In this document: in pieces, positions 1-4,852 of the stretch
How positions within the stretch are numbered: the stretch's first letter is position 1
Layout of the letters: the number at the start of each line of letters is the position of its first letter
NCBI GenBank assembly: GCA_035290965.1
Contig: DATDTD010000047.1
Coordinates: 1 to 6,207, forward strand
DNA length: 6,207 nucleotides
Reading direction: 5' to 3'
Source of the DNA: JAGVNX01 sp035290965
Lineage (GTDB): Archaea; Iainarchaeota; Iainarchaeia; Iainarchaeales; GCA-2688035
Translations under genes and position numbers: made by a program
Notes under the pieces: generated by a model
Told to the model about the DNA's origin: nothing
Seen by the model: the letters and a program-made list of their open reading frames with translations, nothing else
Database searches by the model: none

Positions 1-779
1 TGAAAAAAAGCAATGACCTTGAATTTGGGAAAAAAAATTTTGAAAAAATAAAAAAAAGCATGGACTGGCTTGTTTCAAGGGACAAGGACAATGATTTTCT
101 TGTAGAAGAGGGAATCCTGAGCAACTGGGCAGAATCAATCCTCAAATATGGAAATGTGCTTTATTCAAACGCCTGCTTTTTCAAAGCCATGCAGTCTTTT
201 TCGGAAATATGCCTGCTTTTGAAGCACAAGGAACTTTTTGAAAAAGCAGAAAAAACCGCGGTTTCAATAAAACAAAAAATTAATTCCGAGTTCTGGCTGG
301 GAAACTATTATGCGGACTGGATTTTTGTCCAGCGCCATAATTTTTTTTCCGCTGACGGAAACCTTCTTGCGGCATTCTGGAATATTTCAGATTTGGAACA
401 AAGCCAGATGATTGCAAACAAGATAAAACAGCACCAATTGAACAAATGGCCATTGCAGACAAATTATCCGCCATATCCCTTCTGGCGGCTTCCGATTGTT
501 TTAATGCCGCTTGAAGAATATCACATTCACAACGGCTTTTCGTGGTTGTGGCTCGGCTGCCTGAACGCGCTTGTTTTGAACAAGGTAGGATGGAAAAAAG
601 AGGCAAAGCAGGAAATAAAAAAAATTTCAGATTTGATTCTTGAAAACAAATCAGTGCACGAATTCTTTTTCGAGGGAAAGCCGGTCAAAACTTTTTTTCT
701 GAAATCAGAGCCGACTTCAAGCTGGGCAGCGGGAATGTTTGTAAAGGCCTGCAAAGAAATCAACAAAAAAAGCGATTAA
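1..779 (+). CDS. Six-hairpin glycosidase-like protein, C-terminal part (5' truncated)
   Basis: The reading frame is open from the window edge (first full codon at 3), so the gene begins upstream and the ATG at 60 is an internal methionine. About 258 residues are visible. The sequence is rich in W, F and Y and has blocks that I associate with (alpha/alpha)6-barrel glycosidases of the amylo-alpha-1,6-glucosidase or GH100 neutral-invertase type: DWLVSRDKDNDF with NWAESILKYGNVLYSN shortly after, then FWLGNYYADW, then DGNLLAAFW, then HNGFSWLWLG, and a closing SSWAAGMFVKA. Such enzymes hydrolyse glucosidic or sucrose-type bonds and would act in cytoplasmic carbohydrate turnover. The catalytic acids cannot be assigned because the N-terminal part is missing. 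No signal peptide can be judged. It converges on the DUF2207-like gene with only 4 nt between stops. The fold is fairly likely; the substrate is unknown. Confidence 0.6.
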   Translation, partial: KKSNDLEFGKKNFEKIKKSMDWLVSRDKDNDFLVEEGILSNWAESILKYGNVLYSNACFFKAMQSFSEICLLLKHKELFEKAEKTAVSIKQKINSEFWLGNYYADWIFVQRHNFFSADGNLLAAFWNISDLEQSQMIANKIKQHQLNKWPLQTNYPPYPFWRLPIVLMPLEEYHIHNGFSWLWLGCLNALVLNKVGWKKEAKQEIKKISDLILENKSVHEFFFEGKPVKTFFLKSEPTSSWAAGMFVKACKEINKKSD

Positions 780-783
780 AGCA

Positions 784-1620
784 CTATTCTTTGATTACAA
801 AAAATTCTTTCATGTAAGAGTCCATGTCAACGAATTTCATGGTTGTGATTGCGGCATCATCAAGCTTTTCTGCAAGCATTCTTAACTGTGCTGTCTGGCC
901 TCCCAGCTTTGCCATCCATTTTCTGCCTATTCCGAAGGCAATTGCATGCGCTGCAAGCTCGTTTGCAAGCCTGTCCTCTATCATAGGAAATTTTCCCATA
1001 AAACTTTTTAATCCGCAAAGCCGTGCTTTTGCTTCCTTTCCTTTTTCTGTGAGCAGAAACTCGGAGTAAGAGCCGCCAAGCTTTTCCAGAGCACTTTTTT
1101 CAATGGGCCCTGTTATGGGCAGAAAAACAAACCTTAAAATCCTTTCAAGCCAGTTTGGCAGTGTAATCACTTTTATTTTTCCCAGTTCCTTTTCGCTCAT
1201 GCCTAAAGTTGAACTGCCGTAAAGTTCCTGCGCAGACTCCTTTACTGCCCCTGCAAGCTTTTTTTGGAAATCCTTGTCAACAAAGCCTTCTTCAATCATT
1301 CCGGAGCAAATGATTTTTATCAAATCCGAAAAATATTTTTTGTAAGCCAGGTTTTCTACTTCCCAAAATTCCAGGGCCTCTTTTTGCCCAAAAAGTTTTT
1401 GGATAAAAACGCTTTCAAAATTTTTCAATCCTGTTTTTTTTCCCGCCAAAAAAAGTTTTTTCCCGGCAACAGCAAAAAATCCCCTTATTGTCAAGTCAAT
1501 GATTATTGCTGTTACTTCCCTTGAGCCTATCGACCAGTCAACAAGCACCCCGGCAAAAGCAGGGGGCACGATTTTTGCTATTTCAAAATCAGCCTCTGCA
1601 AAATCTTCCGAGCTTTCCAT
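784..1620 (-). CDS. DUF2207 C-terminal-domain-like protein
   Basis: A 278-residue protein that resembles the cytoplasmic C-terminal part of DUF2207 (YciQ-like) membrane proteins, whose function is unknown. Visible family features are IVPPAFAGVLVDW (17-29), R34-E-V-T-A then IIDLTIRGFF (40-49), the LTEKGKEAKARLCGLKSFM block (190-208), and ANELAAHAIAFGIGRKW (219-235), which matches the family's conserved YAIALG-type helix. Full DUF2207 proteins carry a signal peptide, an outside domain and membrane helices; none precede this one. The only hydrophobic stretch is a weak one near 161-170. The frame stays open upstream to an ATG at 1743, but that start would overlap the methyltransferase gene by 92 nt and add a non-family basic tail. 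The ATG at 1620 is the first after the neighbour's stop (31-nt gap), with no good ribosome binding site. It is probably co-transcribed with the methyltransferase. An A-run at 765-771 gives U7 just past its stop, a possible terminator. Confidence 0.7.
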   Translation of the reverse strand: MESSEDFAEADFEIAKIVPPAFAGVLVDWSIGSREVTAIIIDLTIRGFFAVAGKKLFLAGKKTGLKNFESVFIQKLFGQKEALEFWEVENLAYKKYFSDLIKIICSGMIEEGFVDKDFQKKLAGAVKESAQELYGSSTLGMSEKELGKIKVITLPNWLERILRFVFLPITGPIEKSALEKLGGSYSEFLLTEKGKEAKARLCGLKSFMGKFPMIEDRLANELAAHAIAFGIGRKWMAKLGGQTAQLRMLAEKLDDAAITTMKFVDMDSYMKEFFVIKE

Positions 1621-1651
1621 TTCAAAACCAGAATAAATAACCTTTTTGAAC

Positions 1652-2287
1652 TTAAAAAATCTTTGGGATAATGAGCTTTGTTTTCTTTTTGTATTCCTCA
1701 AAGCTTTTTCCGAATTCTTCGGAAAGCATTTTTTCTTCCGCATGAATCCTCAGCGCATACCACGGAACAGTTATCAGCGCAAACAAAATTATTCCCCAGA
1801 AGCTGTTTGAGGCAATTGCAACTCCCGCCATGAAAATCAGCCCTCCAAAATAAGCCGGATGCCTTACATATTTGTAAGGGCCTGTCTGGACCAGTTTGTG
1901 CCCCTGTTTTATTTCAATGCCTGTGGAAAAAAACTTTCCGAGCTCATTAATGCTTTTTGAATAAATGTAAATTCCGACAACAAACAAAAATCCTCCAAGC
2001 AAAGCAATTGGAATATTCAGCGGCTTTGTAAAGAAATCAAATGCGCACACAATAAGGAAAACCCCGTATAGCGGAAAAAAAATTAACCTGTCGTCAAAAC
2101 CAAGAGTTTTTTTTGTCGGCGCAGGAACAACCGCAAGCTGTGTTCTCCTGTAATAAAAAACAGTGAAAATGAACAATACCAGAAGAATTGTTTTTATGTA
2201 TGGAAAAGAATCCAGCAGAATTGCGAGTATTGCGATTATTGCAGTTGCCATTGTTGCGCGCAAAAAAACATTTTTCCTCTTTTCCAT
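1652..2287 (-). CDS. Integral membrane methyltransferase, ICMT/PEMT-like
   Basis: A 211-residue membrane protein of the isoprenylcysteine carboxyl methyltransferase / phospholipid methyltransferase superfamily (ICMT, PEMT and NnrU relatives), which uses S-adenosylmethionine to methylate lipid-linked or membrane-embedded substrates. The C-terminal signature is complete: G129-H, GPYKYVRHPAYFGG (136-149), a hydrophobic hairpin (150-176), then R180-x-x-AEE (183-185), L188, FG (192-193), Y199 and a closing IPKIF. Hydrophobic segments lie at about 12-25, 31-46, 68-86 and 92-110 before the signature, which fits four N-terminal helices plus the hairpin. Archaeal members are usually annotated only by superfamily, so the substrate is unknown. 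The gene is transcribed away from the sigma-like array and its ATG has no recognisable ribosome binding site. An A/T box about 27 nt upstream suggests a leaderless message. The DUF2207-like gene follows 31 nt after its stop, pointing to a two-gene unit at the membrane. Confidence 0.85.
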   Translation of the reverse strand: MEKRKNVFLRATMATAIIAILAILLDSFPYIKTILLVLFIFTVFYYRRTQLAVVPAPTKKTLGFDDRLIFFPLYGVFLIVCAFDFFTKPLNIPIALLGGFLFVVGIYIYSKSINELGKFFSTGIEIKQGHKLVQTGPYKYVRHPAYFGGLIFMAGVAIASNSFWGIILFALITVPWYALRIHAEEKMLSEEFGKSFEEYKKKTKLIIPKIF

Positions 2288-2300
2288 GCTTCTTCTGTAA

Positions 2301-2330
2301 GCCCAAAATGCTTAAAAGGAGTTTAACCCA
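2301..2330 (+). promoter_or_regulatory. Promoter block P1 upstream of sigma-like gene 1
   Basis: An A-rich BRE-like stretch (CCAAAA) is followed by a TATA-like core, TTAAAAGG, at 2312-2319. Transcription would be expected about 25 nt downstream, near 2338, giving a leader of about 44 nt that carries AAAGGAA (2367-2373) ahead of the ATG at 2382. The block matches 24 of 30 positions, by hand count, with the block at 3974-4003 before the third paralogue, including TTAAAAGGAGTT without mismatch. That conservation is the main support for it being functional or inherited by duplication. Confidence 0.55.
2311..2319 (-). promoter_or_regulatory. Possible minus-strand TATA box for the methyltransferase gene
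   Basis: Read on the minus strand, the same box is CCTTTTAAG, centred about 27 nt before the ATG at 2287. This is the archaeal TATA-to-start spacing for a leaderless transcript, and no ribosome binding site precedes the ATG. One A/T core may therefore serve both divergent units. This rests on spacing only. Confidence 0.35.
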
Positions 2331-2381
2331 AATCTTGATTCAGCGGCTTTTTGCCAAAAACAAAAAAAAGGAACTGAAAAA

Positions 2382-3140
2382 ATGCCAAGAAACAGGCCAA
2401 TAAGCAAAAAGGCAGTTGCTTTTGCAAAGGCGTTGGAAACAAACAGGCCTGCGAACAGTGCAGACTTAAGGGAGCTTGCGGAATTTCACGGGCTGTCGAT
2501 TTCACATGCAAGGGCTCTTGCAGGAAAAAAAGGCATCAGTTTCAGAATGTACAGCCTTCTCAGGACAGACATGCAAAGAAAGGGGGAGGTTGTCCTTGCG
2601 CAAAGGGTTTTGAGGGTTTTTGACAAACGCAAGGGCTTATTCAAGATTTACTGCAAAAAATATATTAGAATGGAAATTCCCTTCGAGTATTTACGGGATT
2701 ACTGCATTGATGCCTCAATCAGGGCAGCAAGAAAATATACTTTCGGAACAGGCATGCCTTTTGAAGCATGGATTACCAACGGCTGGGCAAAAATCCAATT
2801 GCGGAATGCAAAACGCAGATGGTTCAAGGTTAAAAGAAGGACAAGGCAATTCAGCTCATTTGAAGGAAAAGAAAGCAGAAACAATACCATAGGAACAATT
2901 GTTTCCAGAGAGCCTGAACCATGGATTAAACAGGCAAATGCCGAAGAAAGGCAACGGCTTTATGCCGCGTTAAAAAGCCTTCCGGAAATGGAAATGAAAG
3001 TAATAAAAAACCGCTTTGGCATTGGCACAGAAAGGCTTACCAGCGAGCAGACAGCCAAAGCCCTCAAGATAAGCAGCAGGTCTGTCTACACTCTTGAAAA
3101 AAGAGCGCGTGAAAAGCTCCGAGAATCTCTCAAGGAATAA
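2382..3140 (+). CDS. Sigma-70-like protein, paralogue 1 (HTH + sigma region 2 + region 4)
   Basis: A 252-residue protein with bacterial sigma-factor architecture. Residues 11-55 look like a small helix-turn-helix (LRELAEFHGLS, then HARALAGKKGISFR). Residues 70-146 are sigma region 2: 2.1 helix LAQRVLRVF...YCKKY, IPFEYL (99-104), the 2.2 helix with D106-Y-C108-I-D110-A-S112, then G124, F127, W130 and W135 of 2.3/2.4. Residues 190-250 are region 4, with LPEMEMKVIKNRFG and a helix-turn-helix ending LEKRAREKLR. There is no region 1.1 or region 3. Bacterial sigma factors direct RNA polymerase to promoters; the partner here is unknown, possibly the archaeal polymerase clamp. The recognition helix (S231-S-R-S-V-Y-T) lacks the usual R-E-R-I-R-Q, so a classical -35 readout is unlikely. 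It is first in a tandem array and copy 2 follows after 22 nt, probably in one transcript. Confidence 0.85.
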   Translation: MPRNRPISKKAVAFAKALETNRPANSADLRELAEFHGLSISHARALAGKKGISFRMYSLLRTDMQRKGEVVLAQRVLRVFDKRKGLFKIYCKKYIRMEIPFEYLRDYCIDASIRAARKYTFGTGMPFEAWITNGWAKIQLRNAKRRWFKVKRRTRQFSSFEGKESRNNTIGTIVSREPEPWIKQANAEERQRLYAALKSLPEMEMKVIKNRFGIGTERLTSEQTAKALKISSRSVYTLEKRAREKLRESLKE

Positions 3141-3148
3141 AAACAAAA

Positions 3149-3154
3149 AAGGTG
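3149..3154 (+). promoter_or_regulatory. Ribosome binding site of sigma-like gene 2
   Basis: AAGGTG lies 8 nt before the ATG at 3163, inside the 22-nt gap after gene 1. The GGTG core fits the archaeal 16S tail. The A-rich surroundings resemble those before gene 1's ATG (AAAGGAACTGAAAAA), which supports both starts and a close relation between copies 1 and 2. Confidence 0.55.
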
Positions 3155-3162
3155 CTTGAAAA

Positions 3163-3927
3163 ATGCAGAGGCGCAGGCCGAGAACAGCTGGGGCAATTGC
3201 TTTTGCAAAAGCTTTGGAAACAAAAAAGCCGAACAGCAGTGCTGAGCTTGAGGCGCTTGCAAAGGCGCACAGAGTTTCCAGGCGCGATGCAAGGGAGATT
3301 GCGAAAGAAAAGGATATCAGGTTCAGGGAGCAGAACTTACTCGGAATCGACGCTGCAAAACCGCAAAAAGCCGCTCTCGCAAGAAAAGTCCTGAGAGTAT
3401 TTGCAAAATATGAAAAGCTTTTCATTGCAATGAGCAAAAAATATGCCAGGATGGGAATTCCTTTTGATTTTTTGTGGGATAATTGCATTGATTCCTCAAT
3501 GAGGGCAGCAGTAAAATATATGCCGGGAAAGGGAACTGCTTTTTCAACATGGATTATTACAGGCTGGGAAAGGCTGCAATTGCCAAGGGCAATGCGCAAA
3601 TGGAATGAACTCGCAGGCAGGACAAAACAATTGAGCAGGCTGGAAAACCCTGAAGGCGATTCTTCGCGGCACAAAAAGGAAATCGCTGTTTCAAGAGAAC
3701 CGGAATCATGGATCAGCTATGCAAAGGCAGAGGAAAGGCAAAGAATACGCGCGGCATTAAAAACACTTTCCGAAAACGAAAGGCAGGTAATCATTCACCG
3801 CTTCGGGCTTGCAGGCGCGCCGCTTACTCTTTTGCAAACAGGCAGAATTCTCAGAATGAGTTATGAAAATGTCCGCCTTATTGAAAAAAGAGCGCTTCCA
3901 AAGCTGCGCAAGGCTCTCACTGAATAA
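3163..3927 (+). CDS. Sigma-70-like protein, paralogue 2 (HTH + sigma region 2 + region 4)
   Basis: A 254-residue protein, closest to paralogue 1 (25 of 46 identical over residues 96-141 by hand count, against 20 of 46 with paralogue 3). The N-terminal FAKALET block is shared with paralogue 1, followed by a possible helix-turn-helix (LEALAKAHRVS to DIRFR, 29-55). Region 2 runs from about 70 to 147: KVLRVFAKYEKLF, GIPFDFL (98-104), D106-N-C108-I-D110-S-S112, G124, F127, W130, W135. Region 4 spans about 190-253: LSENERQVIIHRFGL, then LTLLQTGRILRMS and the helix Y234-E235-N-V-R238-L239-I-E241. E235 and R238 sit where sigma-70 E585 and R588 read the -35 element, but Q589 is L239 and R584 is Y234, so specificity should differ. 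It shares the transcript of paralogue 1, and no promoter-like block lies between them. Confidence 0.85.
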   Translation: MQRRRPRTAGAIAFAKALETKKPNSSAELEALAKAHRVSRRDAREIAKEKDIRFREQNLLGIDAAKPQKAALARKVLRVFAKYEKLFIAMSKKYARMGIPFDFLWDNCIDSSMRAAVKYMPGKGTAFSTWIITGWERLQLPRAMRKWNELAGRTKQLSRLENPEGDSSRHKKEIAVSREPESWISYAKAEERQRIRAALKTLSENERQVIIHRFGLAGAPLTLLQTGRILRMSYENVRLIEKRALPKLRKALTE

Positions 3928-3940
3928 AAACAAATTTTGC

Positions 3941-3962
3941 GCTTGCTTTAAAACAATTTTCC
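3941..3962 (+). repeat. 22-bp direct repeat, copy R1, after sigma-like gene 2
   Basis: This block is identical over 22 bp to 4816-4837, which follows sigma-like gene 3. It contains GCTTGCTTTAAAACAATTTT. Copy R1 starts 14 nt after the stop of gene 2. It includes a TATA-like CTTTAAAA, so it may be a second promoter for gene 3 or a leftover of the promoter that serves the NSUN gene at copy R2. Confidence 0.85.
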
Positions 3963-3973
3963 GATTCCTTTCA

Positions 3974-4003
3974 GCCAAAAATATTTAAAAGGAGTTCAAA
4001 CAA
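3974..4003 (+). promoter_or_regulatory. Promoter block P2 upstream of sigma-like gene 3
   Basis: An A-rich BRE-like stretch (CCAAAAA) precedes a TATA box, TTTAAAAGG, at 3984-3992. Transcription would start near 4012, leaving a short leader containing AAAGGGA at 4024-4030. It is the counterpart of the block at 2301-2330, with TTAAAAGGAGTT at 3985-3996 identical. Gene 3 can thus be expressed apart from genes 1 and 2. Confidence 0.6.
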
Positions 4004-4023
4004 GATTCTTTTTGGATTAAAAG

Positions 4024-4030
4024 AAAGGGA
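4024..4030 (+). promoter_or_regulatory. Purine-rich ribosome binding site that decides the TTG start
   Basis: AAAGGGA lies 5 nt upstream of the TTG at 4036. No in-frame ATG occurs until residue 31, which would remove most of the N-terminal domain. Starting at this TTG puts C108, G124, W130 and W135 at the same residue numbers as in both other paralogues, which strongly favours it. Confidence 0.5.
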
Positions 4031-4035
4031 TTTTT

Positions 4036-4815
4036 TTGAAAAGAAGGCAGGTTAATGCGCAAAGAGAAAGCTTTTTGGATTCTTTGTTCAAGCAACCGCC
4101 AACTACAACCCAAGCGCTTGCATTAATGGCAAGAAAAAACAGGATTGGCTTTAAGGCTGCCTACAAAATTGCCTTGAAACAAGGCTTTGCTTTCAGGGCA
4201 AAGAGAGGCGGGCTTGCAACTGCCGATTCTTCAAAAGCAACAAAAGCCCTGATGAAAAAAGTTGCAGTTGTTTTTACAACCCACCATCACTGGTTTTTGC
4301 GCAAGGCAAAACCTTTTCTTGCAAAAGGAATTCCACTTGATTTTTTGTACGATTACTGCTTGGATGCTTCTTTGCGCACCGCAAAAAACTTTGACCCGAA
4401 AAAAGGCGCTTCTTTTAAAACCTGGATCACCAACAACTGGCGGAACGCATTATCCGCTGCAGAGCGCGCATGGAATAAGGCGAAAAGAAAAACAATTAAT
4501 TTAAGCTCTTTGGAAAACGAAAAAAGCGAGCATAAAATCAGCTGGCGTGACAAAAAAGCAAAAACTCCCCTGGAACAGGCTTTGATTGCAGAAAGCATGG
4601 CTGATGAAGCAGTGCAAAAACAGCGGCTTGCAGTTGCAATAAAAACCCTGCCAGAAATGGAACAATTGGTTTTAAGATGCAGGTTCGGGCTTGATGGACA
4701 GCAACCCCTTACTCTTGAGGAAACAGGCCAAAGAGTTCATTTGACAAAAGAAAGAATCCGGCAAGTGGAAAAAAAGGCAATTGAAAGGCTCAGGGTTATT
4801 TTACGCGCAAAATAA
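4036..4815 (+). CDS. Sigma-70-like protein, paralogue 3, TTG start, most canonical region 4
   Basis: A 259-residue protein and the most divergent copy in its N-terminal domain (LALMARKNRIGFKAAYKIALKQGFAFR pattern over about 28-54, split here by a G-F-K turn). Region 2 spans about 70-147: KGIPLDFL (97-104), D106-Y-C108-L-D110-A-S112, FDPKKGASF (119-127; its FDP and KKG resemble bacterial FDPSRG), W130, W135. The linker TINLSSLEN recalls the SLD-type linker of bacterial factors. Region 4 (about 196-257) is nearly textbook: LPEMEQLVLRCRFGLDG, LTLEETG, then T237-K-E239-R-I-R242-Q243-V-E245. E239, R242 and Q243 fall on the E585, R588 and Q589 positions of E. coli sigma-70 that contact the -35 element, with K238 replacing R584. 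Region 3 is absent. It has its own promoter block and a TTG start that may lower translation. The NSUN gene follows after 37 nt. Confidence 0.88.
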   Translation: MKRRQVNAQRESFLDSLFKQPPTTTQALALMARKNRIGFKAAYKIALKQGFAFRAKRGGLATADSSKATKALMKKVAVVFTTHHHWFLRKAKPFLAKGIPLDFLYDYCLDASLRTAKNFDPKKGASFKTWITNNWRNALSAAERAWNKAKRKTINLSSLENEKSEHKISWRDKKAKTPLEQALIAESMADEAVQKQRLAVAIKTLPEMEQLVLRCRFGLDGQQPLTLEETGQRVHLTKERIRQVEKKAIERLRVILRAK

Positions 4816-4837
4816 GCTTGCTTTAAAACAATTTTCC
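4816..4837 (+). repeat. 22-bp direct repeat, copy R2, immediately after sigma-like gene 3
   Basis: Identical over 22 bp to 3941-3962, starting directly after the stop codon of gene 3. Similarity continues weakly past the block (ATCCTT against ATTCCTT). It carries the TATA-like box assigned to the NSUN gene. Two identical blocks at the same position relative to neighbouring paralogues point to duplication of a unit that included this sequence. Confidence 0.85.
4821..4828 (+). promoter_or_regulatory. TATA-like box of the NSUN operon, likely leaderless
   Basis: CTTTAAAA is centred about 28 nt before the ATG at 4853, so transcription would begin at or next to the start codon. No Shine-Dalgarno-like sequence precedes that ATG; a T7 run (4846-4852) does instead, which could also end transcripts from gene 3. 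Both facts suit a leaderless archaeal message. This is based on spacing and composition only. Confidence 0.45.
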
Positions 4838-4852
4838 AATCCTTGTTTTTTT

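Larger units (their letters stand above)
2301..4837 (+). other. Tandem array of three sigma-70-like genes with repeated flanks
   Basis: The order is P1, gene 1, gene 2, R1, P2, gene 3, R2, all on the plus strand. P1 and P2 are related promoter blocks and R1 and R2 are identical 22-mers. The layout fits two duplications: first of a promoter-gene-R unit, then of the gene alone within the first unit. Genes 1 and 2 are each other's closest relatives by hand count, as this history predicts. No transposase or other mobile-element gene is nearby. Confidence 0.65.

Noticed and set aside
60..62. ATG as start of the glycosidase-like gene
   Set aside because: The frame is open back to the window edge and the preceding residues (NFEKIKKS) continue the helix into the conserved DWL block.
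1621..1743. 41-residue N-terminal extension of the DUF2207-like protein
   Set aside because: It overlaps the methyltransferase gene by 92 nt, is basic and low in complexity, and precedes the family homology; ATG 1620 follows the neighbour's stop.
2970..3674. 234-codon open frame on the minus strand under sigma-like genes 1 and 2
   Set aside because: It runs antisense across two well-supported paralogues and their gap, has a serine/leucine/cysteine-rich composition typical of antisense frames, and shows no domain.
4036..4815. Sigma-like gene 3 as a pseudogene because it lacks an ATG start
   Set aside because: A TTG with a purine-rich site 5 nt upstream keeps the full domain and the same residue numbering as the paralogues; the frame is intact and the motifs are the most canonical.
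2382..4815. The three proteins as archaeal TFB or ordinary helix-turn-helix regulators
   Set aside because: There is no zinc ribbon or cyclin repeat, and the combined region 2 and RFG/HTH region 4 pattern is specific to sigma-70 relatives.
3941..4837. The 22-bp repeats as mobile-element ends or attachment sites
   Set aside because: They are direct repeats in equivalent places after paralogous genes, with no transposase or integrase, so gene duplication explains them better.
4781..4852. 24-residue N-terminal extension of the NSUN protein
   Set aside because: It lies inside the end of gene 3 and the R2 repeat, has no family similarity, and the ATG at 4853 fits the TATA spacing.
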